Shown piece by piece: positions 56,861 to 64,000 of a stretch of DNA of 64,000 bases (the first letter of the stretch is position 1; the number at the start of each line of letters is the position of its first letter). Location of the stretch: contig NZ_CP133988.1 in NCBI RefSeq assembly GCF_031582885.1, forward strand, positions 503,501-567,500. The letters run 5' to 3'. The notes beneath the pieces were generated by a model. It worked only from the letters and a program-made list of their open reading frames with translations, was not told where the DNA came from and ran no database searches. The translations under genes were made by a program, and so were the position numbers. Source of the stretch: Streptococcus parasanguinis (lineage in GTDB: Bacteria > Bacillota > Bacilli > Lactobacillales > Streptococcaceae).

Positions 56861-56943
56861 GTTTGTCTAGAAGGGGTTTGGTTGGTCGTTGCAACGGGTA
56901 AAAAGAATTGGTATACTAGTAGAAAGAAAAAAAGGAGGATGCT

Positions 56944-58479
56944 GTGACCTTTCGAAAATTACGTCTATTAATGTCCAAATATGGATTTAGTATTTTGTTT
57001 ATGGGCTTTGAACTATGGGCATCCTTTGCGGCCTTCTTTTGGCTCAATAGATGGTTCCCTCATTGGCTATCTGTTGCAGTCATTGGGCTCTTATATGTGT
57101 CGACAATCTTAGCTATTGTTAATCGAAATACCCCGCCTGAAAATAAGGTGACCTGGCTCTTAATTGCCGTCATTCCTGTCTTTGGATCGCTTTTATACCT
57201 CATGTTTGGCGAGCGGCGTTTGTCCAAAAAGGAAATGATCCAGCTGAAAAATATGGAGTCCATGAAGTTTCGAGAGGACAATAGTCATCAGTTGCGTAAG
57301 GAGCTCAAGCAAGAAAGCAAAGCGGTTTATGGCTTGGTCAAGTCGATTTTATCCATGGACCACAATGCGGATCTCTACAATGGGACAGCATCGACCTTTT
57401 ACCCTCTAGGGGAGGAGATGTATGAGCAACTACTAGAGGATCTAAAAGCAGCGAAAAAATTTATCTTCATCGAGTTTTACATCATTGATGAGGGCTTGAT
57501 GTGGAACAGTATCCTAGAGATTTTAGAGCAGAAAGTGAAAGATGGGGTTGAAGTCAAACTCCTTTATGACGATATCGGCTGTATGGCAACCTTGGCTGGG
57601 AACTATACCAAACGATTGCGAAAGATGGGGATTGATGCCCATAAGTTTAACAAGGTGATCCCCCGTCTAACAGTGGCATATAACAACCGAGACCACCGCA
57701 AGATTCTGGTCATTGATGGGCAGATCGGCTATACGGGTGGTGTCAATTTGGCAGACGAGTACATCAACCACATTGAGCGGTTTGGTCACTGGAAGGACAG
57801 TGCCATCCGTTTAGATGGACGAGCTGTTAAGGCCTTAACGCGACTCTTCCTCATGAACTGGTACATCAACCGTGGGGAAATCGAGGATTTTGACCGCTAC
57901 CATATTGAAAATAAGGCGGTCGAAGGAGAAGGGCTCTACATTCCCTATGGGAGTGGACCAAAGCCGATTTACAAGTCGCAGGTCGGAAAGACGGTTTATC
58001 AAAATATGATCAACCAAGCGACGGATTACGTCTATATCACGACTCCTTACTTGATCATTGACTATGATTTGACAGAGGATATCCGCAATGCAGCCCTTCG
58101 AGGGGTAGATGTTCGCATCGTGACCCCGCATATTCCGGATAAAAAATTGATCCAAATTGTTACGCGTGGGGCTTACTTGGATCTGATGGATGCTGGTGTG
58201 AAAATCTATGAGTACACGCCTGGTTTTGTCCACAGTAAGCAAGTTCTTGCCGATGATGAAATGGCGGTTGTAGGGTCGATTAACTTTGATTACCGCAGTT
58301 TGGTCCATCACTATGAAAATGCTGTCTGGATGTATCGGACACCTGCTCTGAAAGAGATCCGGGAGGACTTTGACCATATCTTTGAAGTGTCTCAAGAAAT
58401 TACAGAGGATACCTTCCGCTTTACATGGCACCAAAGCTTAATCAAGGAAATTATGCAATTGTTCGCACCGATGTTGTAA
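56944..58479 (+). CDS. cls: Cardiolipin synthase
   Basis: Membrane phospholipase D-type enzyme of 511 residues making cardiolipin from phosphatidylglycerol. Two N-terminal membrane helices (PLDc_N) are followed by two HKD motifs: DHRKILVIDGQIGYTGG (about 250) and VHSKQVLADDEMAVVGS (about 427). GTG start after AAAGGAGG at a six-base distance. Normal length. Preceded by repeat copy C and its own TATACT box near 56911. Confidence 0.95.
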   Translation: MTFRKLRLLMSKYGFSILFMGFELWASFAAFFWLNRWFPHWLSVAVIGLLYVSTILAIVNRNTPPENKVTWLLIAVIPVFGSLLYLMFGERRLSKKEMIQLKNMESMKFREDNSHQLRKELKQESKAVYGLVKSILSMDHNADLYNGTASTFYPLGEEMYEQLLEDLKAAKKFIFIEFYIIDEGLMWNSILEILEQKVKDGVEVKLLYDDIGCMATLAGNYTKRLRKMGIDAHKFNKVIPRLTVAYNNRDHRKILVIDGQIGYTGGVNLADEYINHIERFGHWKDSAIRLDGRAVKALTRLFLMNWYINRGEIEDFDRYHIENKAVEGEGLYIPYGSGPKPIYKSQVGKTVYQNMINQATDYVYITTPYLIIDYDLTEDIRNAALRGVDVRIVTPHIPDKKLIQIVTRGAYLDLMDAGVKIYEYTPGFVHSKQVLADDEMAVVGSINFDYRSLVHHYENAVWMYRTPALKEIREDFDHIFEVSQEITEDTFRFTWHQSLIKEIMQLFAPML

Positions 58480-58499
58480 CAAGTGTGTGAAAACAGAGA

Positions 58500-58535
58500 A
58501 AAGAGTCAGAAGCTGAGAGGCCTGACTCTTTTTAC
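58500..58535 (+). terminator. cls terminator
   Basis: Ten-pair stem AAAGAGTCAG and CTGACTCTTT followed by TTTTTACC. Confidence 0.87.
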
Positions 58536-58649
58536 CTATCACTATGTGACAAGAGGCTGACAGGGTCGGCAGAATTTGGTATACTAGAGAAGATAATGAG
58601 CTTTTTTCTAAAAGGAAAAGCAGAGGAATAGTGAAGAAAAGGAAAAAGA

Positions 58650-60506
58650 ATGAGCGAAAAAGAGCAAGAAATGACTTCGAAAAAATTAGGGCTTCACGTG
58701 GGGGATAGTTTCCAGGATACACGTGAAATTCGCGAAGTGCTAGACAAGTCGGTCTTTCGCGAAGAAGAGCCTACGCATAGTCAGCAGACAGAAGTCTTAG
58801 AGGAGCCGGTCGCGTTGGATACATCTGAGTCAATTAGTGATGTGGAGCCAGCAGTGGAAGCAGAGCTAGAACCAGTAACAGAGCCTAAACAAGAACCAGA
58901 ACAGGAACCGGAGCAACCGCTCAGTCGGATGAGTCGCCGTTCTCGTAAATCGGGAGTTGAAGCGGCGAAAGCGGAAGCATCTAAGGTAGAAGAGAATACG
59001 GAAGAGCTAGAAGCGGATGTGGCAGTTGAGCCGACCCGCCGTCAGCTCAAGCGTCCAGTGCCCTTGGCGATTCCTTTTGTGTTGAGTCTCTTGATTAGTT
59101 TACTGCATGTCGGCGTACCATTTTTAACCCGATTTGCAACCGATCAGCAATCTCAAAACTTGTATGCTGGTTGGGCTATGACCAAAGGCCAAGTCCCGTT
59201 TGGTGATTTTTACGGGACCAATGGTCTTCTCTATTATGCGATCAACTGGTTGGGAAGTTTAGCGGGTGGACACTGGATCTTGATGATCCTCCAAGCGATT
59301 GCCCTCTTCTTTGCGGGTACTTATCTCTATCGTGTTGTGCGCCTGTTGGTGTCTGATAAAGATACAGCCAAGAATGTCCAGTTACTCTTTTATTTCTTGG
59401 TGCTAGGCCTTGGTTTTGGAGGGACCTATGTGACCTTCTTTAGCCTTCCAATCCTATTTGCCAGCATGAATTTCATTTTGGCTTATCTGATTGGGCATCG
59501 TAAGGACGAAGGCTTTATCCTTTACGGTGCAATTGCGGCCGTGGCTTTCTTGATTGATCCGATGACCAGTGCCCTGTTTTATTTATTGGCCTTCCTTGGA
59601 TTAACAGCCTTTAATATCAAGCAGAAGAGATGGGCGCGTGGTTTTTATCAACTGTTGGCAGCTCTCCTTGGTTTTTCACTCGTCTTTTATCCAATTGGCT
59701 ATATCACCGTTTTGAATCAGACTTTTGGTTATGCCATTAACCAAGTGACCTATGTCTTTAATGCCTTGAATTTTAGCAATGGACAGACTTTCAGTAATGC
59801 CATTTATTATGGACTGTTGGCGCTCGCCTTTGGTCTGGTCTCTGCCTTCTTGATGTCCTTTACGAAGCAAAGTAGCAGTGCTCGCCGGATCTTCCGCTTT
59901 ATGGGATGGGCAGGTAGCCTGGTAGTCCTCATCGTGTCTATTGGTCTTCCTGAACAGGGAGCTTACCAATTGTTACCGATGTTGCCATTTGTTCTTCCCT
60001 TGTTTGCGATCTGGTTCTCACGAGGGGGCGAAGCGAACGATGAGATCGAGCGTCGTGGCCGTAAGAAGAAAAACAAGGAAGTTTGGGCTGCTTACTTTAC
60101 GAGCCAAGTTTTCTTACCACTAGTAGCCCTTATCTATCTGTTGGCGAATCCAGTGGTTCAAGATCTGGTGCTTCAGTCTGGTCAATCCAGTGAACGGAGC
60201 GCTATTGCTAGCTACATTCATAACCATAGCAAGGCCAAAGATACCATCTATGCTTGGGATACGACAGCTATTCTCTATCAAGAAAGCGATCGTTTGGCAG
60301 CTTCTGCCTTATTGACCCCGACTTCTTATCTGGGGATTAATGAAAACCGAACAAATGTAACCCAACAAATCGATCGGTCTGAACCGAAGTATATTGTGGT
60401 CAACAATCAGGTAGAATTGACCTCTAAAATGAAGGACTTGCTCAAAGAAAATTATCGTCTCGTTGAGAAGAAATACCGTCATTTCAAACTCTATCAACGC
60501 TCTTAA
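58650..60506 (+). CDS. GT-C-like polytopic membrane protein
   Basis: Membrane protein of 618 residues. The first ~130 residues are a cytoplasmic, Glu/Pro-rich low-complexity tail ending in a basic patch (RMSRRSRKSG, TRRQLKRPVPL). About ten membrane segments follow. Between the first two lies QNLYAGWAMTKGQVPFGDFY then GTNGLLYY, the loop pattern seen in ArnT/PMT-like GT-C glycosyltransferases, although the usual leading acidic pair is not obvious. The last 110 residues (ASYIHNHSKAKDTIYAWDTT) form an extracellular domain. Homologous gene position near cls in pneumococcus. A glycosyltransferase role in the envelope is inferred. Confidence 0.75.
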   Translation: MSEKEQEMTSKKLGLHVGDSFQDTREIREVLDKSVFREEEPTHSQQTEVLEEPVALDTSESISDVEPAVEAELEPVTEPKQEPEQEPEQPLSRMSRRSRKSGVEAAKAEASKVEENTEELEADVAVEPTRRQLKRPVPLAIPFVLSLLISLLHVGVPFLTRFATDQQSQNLYAGWAMTKGQVPFGDFYGTNGLLYYAINWLGSLAGGHWILMILQAIALFFAGTYLYRVVRLLVSDKDTAKNVQLLFYFLVLGLGFGGTYVTFFSLPILFASMNFILAYLIGHRKDEGFILYGAIAAVAFLIDPMTSALFYLLAFLGLTAFNIKQKRWARGFYQLLAALLGFSLVFYPIGYITVLNQTFGYAINQVTYVFNALNFSNGQTFSNAIYYGLLALAFGLVSAFLMSFTKQSSSARRIFRFMGWAGSLVVLIVSIGLPEQGAYQLLPMLPFVLPLFAIWFSRGGEANDEIERRGRKKKNKEVWAAYFTSQVFLPLVALIYLLANPVVQDLVLQSGQSSERSAIASYIHNHSKAKDTIYAWDTTAILYQESDRLAASALLTPTSYLGINENRTNVTQQIDRSEPKYIVVNNQVELTSKMKDLLKENYRLVEKKYRHFKLYQRS

Positions 60507-60507
60507 G

Positions 60508-60576
60508 AAAATCAATATCTTGTGCTTTAGAAAGTTTTTTATAAAATTTTCCACAAGATATTGATTTTTATTTTTG
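60508..60576 (+). terminator. Long hairpin / terminator with embedded NrdR-type boxes
   Basis: Perfect 17-pair inverted repeat AAAATCAATATCTTGTG (60508-60524) and CACAAGATATTGATTTT (60552-60568), 27-base loop, then TATTTTT. It can end the upstream transcript. Each arm is also a match to the NrdR box core CWATATMTTG. Confidence 0.75.
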
Positions 60577-60588
60577 GAGTGGTATAAT
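60512..60588 (+). promoter_or_regulatory. nrdD promoter with paired NrdR-type boxes
   Basis: Box 1 core CAATATCTTG (60513-60522) and box 2 core CAAGATATTG (60554-60563), centres 41 bases apart, close to four helical turns. Promoter TTGATT (60561-60566), 16-base spacer, TATAAT (60583-60588); box 2 overlaps the -35. NrdR boxes normally occur in helically phased pairs at nrd promoters. Confidence 0.68.
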
Positions 60589-60628
60589 ACAACTTGTATG
60601 TAAATAAATGAAGAGAGGCATGTTTGGT

Positions 60629-62839
60629 ATGATCACCTTGAGAGAAGAAAAACTGAGAATGGCCCCGGATATTTTTGTTGAAAAACGAGATGGCCGTCGT
60701 GTTCCATTCGATGTTGAAAAAATTTATAAAGCCTTGTTGAAGGCGACAGAAGAAGTGACTTCTCTCACTCCCGTGATGGAAGCCAAACTAGAAGCCATTG
60801 TCGATCGTGTGATCGCAGAGATTTTGGAACGTTTTCCAAATGGCGTGAAAATCTATGAGATTCAAAATGTCGTCGAGCATGAATTGCTTCAAGCTAATGA
60901 ATATGCGATTGCAGAGAGCTACATTACTTATCGCACCCAGCGGGATTTTGAGCGCTCAAAAGCGACGGATATCAACTTTACGATTGGCAAACTCCTCAAT
61001 AAGGACCAAGCCGTCGTCAATGAAAACGCCAATAAGGACAGTGATGTCTTTAACACGCAACGGGACTTGACGGCAGGGATCGTTGGTAAGTCTATTGGTC
61101 TTAAAATGTTGCCCAAACACGTAGCCAATGCCCACCAAAAAGGGGACATCCACTACCATGATTTGGACTATAGCCCTTATACACCGATGACCAACTGTTG
61201 TTTGATCGATTTTGAAGGCATGCTCAGAAATGGCTTTAAGATCGGGAATGCAGAAGTAGAAAGTCCTAAGTCTATCCAAACTGCAACGGCACAAATCTCG
61301 CAGATTATTGCCAATGTGGCCTCTAGTCAGTATGGCGGTTGCTCAGCAGACCGGATCGATGAAGTCTTGGCCCCTTATGCAGAAAAGAACTACCAAAAAC
61401 ATTTAGCGGATGCCAAAGAGTGGGTACTTCCTGAAAAGCAAGAGGACTATGCTTGGAGTAAGACTCAAAAAGACATCTATGATGCCATGCAATCGCTAGA
61501 ATATGAGATCAATACCCTCTTTACTTCAAACGGGCAAACTCCTTTCACTTCGCTTGGTTTTGGTCTTGGAACCAATCGCTTCGAGCGGGAAATCCAAAAG
61601 GCGATTTTGGAAATCAGAATCAAGGGACTTGGTTCAGAACACCGGACAGCTATTTTCCCTAAGTTGATCTTTACCCTCAAGCGGGGGCTCAATCTGGAAC
61701 CTGGAACGCCTAACTATGATATCAAGCAATTGGCCTTGGAATGTGCGACGAAACGCATGTATCCAGACGTTTTGTCTTATGACAAGATTGTCGAGTTGAC
61801 AGGCTCCTTCAAGGTGCCGATGGGATGTCGCTCTTTCCTTCAAGGTTGGAAGGATGAAAATGGTGTAGAAGTTAATTCTGGCCGGATGAACCTAGGGGTT
61901 GTGACGGTCAATCTCCCTCGGATTGCCTTGGAATCGGGCGGAGACAAGGAGAAATTCTGGCAAATCTTTAATGAACGGATGAACATCGCTGAAGATGCCT
62001 TGGTTTACCGGGTGGAACGCACCAAAGAAGCGACACCAGCTAATGCGCCGATTCTCTACCAATATGGGGCTTTCGGGAAACGCTTGGGTAAATATGACCA
62101 GGTAGATCAGCTCTTCCGTCATCGCAGAGCAACCGTTTCTCTGGGCTATATCGGACTCTATGAAGTCGCAACCGTCTTTTATGGGCCAAATTGGGAACAC
62201 AATCCAGAAGCCAAACAATTCACGATCGATATCATCAAGGATATGAAAGCGCGCGTGGAAGACTGGTCTGATCAGTATGATTACCACTTCTCTATTTATT
62301 CGACACCGTCAGAAAGCTTGACAGATCGCTTCTGTCGCCTGGATACGGAGAAATTTGGTAAGGTTCCGGATATCACAGACAAGGAATACTACACCAATAG
62401 TTTCCACTACGATGTTCGTAAGAACCCAACGCCATTTGAAAAGTTGGATTTTGAAAAAGTTTATCCTGAAGCTGGAGCTTCTGGTGGCTTTATCCACTAT
62501 TGTGAATACCCTGTGCTCCAACAAAATCCAAAAGCCCTTGAAGCAGTTTGGGATTATGCTTATGACCGGGTTGGTTATCTCGGAACCAATACGCCGATTG
62601 ACCGTTGTTACAAGTGTGATTTTGAAGGAGATTTCACGCCGACTGAGCGCGGATTTGCTTGTCCAAACTGTGGCAATAGCGATCCGAAAACGGTTGATGT
62701 GGTCAAACGGACCTGTGGTTATCTAGGAAACCCGCAAGCTCGTCCCATGGTCAATGGCCGTCATAAGGAAATCGCTGCACGGGTCAAACACATGAATGGA
62801 TCCACTATCAAATCAGCTGGACACCAAGTGACAGATTAG
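60629..62839 (+). CDS. nrdD: Anaerobic ribonucleoside-triphosphate reductase
   Basis: Class III glycyl-radical reductase of 736 residues that makes dNTPs without oxygen. N-terminal ATP cone (VEKRDGRRVPFDVEKIYKAL), central barrel (PMTNCCLIDFEGMLRNGF), a C-terminal zinc site (DRCYKCDFEGDF and CPNCGN) and the glycyl-radical loop RTCGYLGNPQARPM. ATG 60629 fits AGAGAGG ten bases upstream; ATG 60608 or 60620 are in frame but badly placed. Needs NrdG, encoded at 63536. Confidence 0.96.
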   Translation: MITLREEKLRMAPDIFVEKRDGRRVPFDVEKIYKALLKATEEVTSLTPVMEAKLEAIVDRVIAEILERFPNGVKIYEIQNVVEHELLQANEYAIAESYITYRTQRDFERSKATDINFTIGKLLNKDQAVVNENANKDSDVFNTQRDLTAGIVGKSIGLKMLPKHVANAHQKGDIHYHDLDYSPYTPMTNCCLIDFEGMLRNGFKIGNAEVESPKSIQTATAQISQIIANVASSQYGGCSADRIDEVLAPYAEKNYQKHLADAKEWVLPEKQEDYAWSKTQKDIYDAMQSLEYEINTLFTSNGQTPFTSLGFGLGTNRFEREIQKAILEIRIKGLGSEHRTAIFPKLIFTLKRGLNLEPGTPNYDIKQLALECATKRMYPDVLSYDKIVELTGSFKVPMGCRSFLQGWKDENGVEVNSGRMNLGVVTVNLPRIALESGGDKEKFWQIFNERMNIAEDALVYRVERTKEATPANAPILYQYGAFGKRLGKYDQVDQLFRHRRATVSLGYIGLYEVATVFYGPNWEHNPEAKQFTIDIIKDMKARVEDWSDQYDYHFSIYSTPSESLTDRFCRLDTEKFGKVPDITDKEYYTNSFHYDVRKNPTPFEKLDFEKVYPEAGASGGFIHYCEYPVLQQNPKALEAVWDYAYDRVGYLGTNTPIDRCYKCDFEGDFTPTERGFACPNCGNSDPKTVDVVKRTCGYLGNPQARPMVNGRHKEIAARVKHMNGSTIKSAGHQVTD

Positions 62840-62850
62840 AAAAGGATATT

Positions 62851-62991
62851 ATGGGAAAATACCAATTAGATGATAAGGGCAAGGCTCAGGTTCAACGATT
62901 CCACGAAAAGCATTCAAAGGGTGGAATCAATAAAAAAGACCGAGTAGCCAGCCTGAGAGAACAATTTTTAAATAAGAATAAGAAAAAGTGA
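62851..62991 (+). CDS. Conserved 46-residue protein between nrdD and nrdG
   Basis: Short basic protein, MGKYQLDDKGKAQVQRFHEK then HSKGGINKKDRVASLREQFL and a lysine-rich end. AAAAGGA lies six bases before ATG and it starts 11 bases after nrdD. A protein of this size lies at the same position in pneumococcus. Too short for a family call; a link to the anaerobic reductase is inferred from position only. Confidence 0.78.
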   Translation: MGKYQLDDKGKAQVQRFHEKHSKGGINKKDRVASLREQFLNKNKKK

Positions 62992-63010
62992 GAGTTCGCT
63001 CTCGCTTTTC
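62984..63010 (+). terminator. Hairpin after the 46-residue gene
   Basis: Eleven-pair stem AAAAGTGAGAG and CTCTCGCTTTT around a TTCG tetraloop; short T-run, overlapping the stop codon. Probably partial, since the next genes follow closely. Confidence 0.6.
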
Positions 63011-63030
63011 TCGTATAGGGGGAGGTAAAG

Positions 63031-63531
63031 ATGGAATTACGCAGACCAACATTAGCAGATAAAGAGACCATTTTAAACATGATGGCAGAGTTCGAAGAGG
63101 CCCAATCTGCCCATGACGGTGGCTTTTGGGATGCTGAGAACTTTGATTATGAGGAGTGGCTAGAAACTAACCTTAATAAAGAAATGGGAATAAACTTGCC
63201 TGAAAATCGCGTTCCATCAATTCAGTTCGTATTGTTTGATGAATCAGGTCATGCTTTAGGTTTTTTGAATCTACGGCTGAGACTAAACGAGGGATTGCTG
63301 AATTATGCTGGTCATATCGGCTACTCCATCCGTCCTTCTGAAAGGGGAAAAGGTTATGCCAAGGAAGCTCTCCATCAAGGTCTGCGAGTTGCAAAGGAGA
63401 AGAACATCCATCGTGCTCTGGTGACTTGTAGCACGGAAAATCCGGCCAGTCGAGCGGTTATCTTAGCTAATGGCGGTCAATTTGAAGATGTTCGAAATGG
63501 AACGGAGCGTTATTGGATAGAAGTGGAGTAG
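63031..63531 (+). CDS. GNAT family N-acetyltransferase
   Basis: Acetyltransferase of 166 residues. The acetyl-CoA loop is in GYSIRPSERGKGYAKEAL (about 94-111), and the ALVTCSTENPASRAVILANG segment (about 131) completes the GNAT fold. Substrate unknown. Strong ribosome site GGGGGAGG. It lies inside the nrdD-nrdG operon in the same order as in pneumococcus; its stop is five bases before nrdG. Confidence 0.9.
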   Translation: MELRRPTLADKETILNMMAEFEEAQSAHDGGFWDAENFDYEEWLETNLNKEMGINLPENRVPSIQFVLFDESGHALGFLNLRLRLNEGLLNYAGHIGYSIRPSERGKGYAKEALHQGLRVAKEKNIHRALVTCSTENPASRAVILANGGQFEDVRNGTERYWIEVE

Positions 63532-63535
63532 AAGG

Positions 63536-64000
63536 ATGACATGGAATACACCTAAACCAGGCGAATGGAAGAGTGAGGAACTGAGTCAAGGGCGCATCAT
63601 CGACTACAAGGCTTTTAACTTTGTCGATGGCGAAGGAGTCCGCAACTCCCTTTATGTGGCCGGCTGCATGTTTCACTGTGAGGGCTGTTACAATGTAGCG
63701 ACCTGGTCTTTCAATGCAGGTATTCCCTACACCAAAGAGTTAGAAGAACAGATCATGGCTGATCTGGCCCAACCCTATGTCCAGGGCTTGACCCTACTTG
63801 GGGGGGAACCCTTTCTTAATACCGGCATCCTTCTGCCCTTGGTCAAGCGCGTGAGAAAAGAGTTGCCTGATAAAGATATCTGGTCTTGGACCGGCTACAC
63901 CTGGGAAGAAATGATGCTAGAGACACCAGACAAGCTAGAGCTTCTCTCACTGATTGATATTCTGGTGGATGGCCGCTATGATAAGAGCAAACGCAACCTC
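63536..64000 (+). CDS. nrdG: Anaerobic RNR-activating protein NrdG (3' partial)
   Basis: Radical SAM activase that installs the glycyl radical on NrdD. The CX3CX2C iron-sulfur motif is in VAGCMFHCEGCYN (about 44-56), followed by GLTLLGGEPFLN (about 90). 155 residues are visible of about 195-200; the gene runs off the window. ATG 63536 gives the conserved start MTWNTPKPGEWKSEELSQG. Confidence 0.94.
   Translation, partial: MTWNTPKPGEWKSEELSQGRIIDYKAFNFVDGEGVRNSLYVAGCMFHCEGCYNVATWSFNAGIPYTKELEEQIMADLAQPYVQGLTLLGGEPFLNTGILLPLVKRVRKELPDKDIWSWTGYTWEEMMLETPDKLELLSLIDILVDGRYDKSKRNL

Overview
The window is a low-GC Gram-positive chromosome segment that reads as a Streptococcus of the mitis/sanguinis group. 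The supporting evidence is dltXABCD, a YSIRK/LPNTG surface adhesin, a malXCDAR/malQP maltodextrin locus, a cinA-recA pair behind an exact TACGAATA competence box, CiaR-type TTTAAG-N5-TTTAAG promoters, and an spx-ireB-ruvX-UPF0473-folC-cls-nrdD-nrdG order like that of pneumococcus. The species cannot be fixed from sequence alone. I saw no rRNA, tRNA, CRISPR array, transposase or phage genes, so this is mostly core genome with accessory islands.

Layout. 1-4.2 kb: 3' part of dnaB, veg, then a TPP riboswitch with an intrinsic terminator controlling a thiamine-precursor ABC transporter (thiX-thiY-thiZ type). 4.2-8.7 kb: rpsD with a structured leader; a TetR regulator divergent from a giant YhgE/Pip membrane protein, with a matched operator in front of each. 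8.7-14 kb: the first copy of a ~180 bp structured repeat, a lipoprotein, a beta-helix lipoprotein, a VTC-type polyphosphate polymerase, a DUF4956 membrane protein and an S41-like protein. The last three sit behind CiaR-type direct repeats. 14-18.6 kb: dltXABCD (teichoic acid D-alanylation). 18.6-22 kb: a DnaA-box cluster, a small membrane protein, aspS and yitT. 22-34 kb: the maltodextrin region, with pullulanase, malR, malA, malD, malC and malX leftward and malQ-malP rightward, and MalR-type operators in the divergent promoter region.

34-38.6 kb: a GbpC/antigen I/II V-domain adhesin, a small membrane protein and nrdI followed by repeat copy B. 38.8-48.4 kb: argS, argR, mutS, a LytTR/DUF3021 regulatory pair, then mutL-ruvA-tag. 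48.5-52.9 kb: an S66 peptidase, cinA-recA and spx. 53-58.5 kb: a DUF1307 lipoprotein, ireB-ruvX-UPF0473, an array of tandem hairpins, folC, a lipoprotein with repeat copy C just downstream, and cardiolipin synthase. 58.6-64 kb: a GT-C-like membrane protein, then nrdD, a 46-aa protein, a GNAT enzyme and nrdG (3' end outside the window). A pair of NrdR-type boxes precedes nrdD.

Themes: DNA replication and repair (dnaB, mutS, mutL, ruvA, tag, recA, cinA, ruvX), cell-envelope modification (dlt, cls, YhgE, GT-C protein, adhesin), maltodextrin use, and deoxynucleotide synthesis. The least-explained features are the orientation-fixed structured repeat behind three stop codons, the VTC/DUF4956/beta-helix/S41 cluster with CiaR-like promoters, the DnaA-box cluster after dltD, and the hairpin array before folC.
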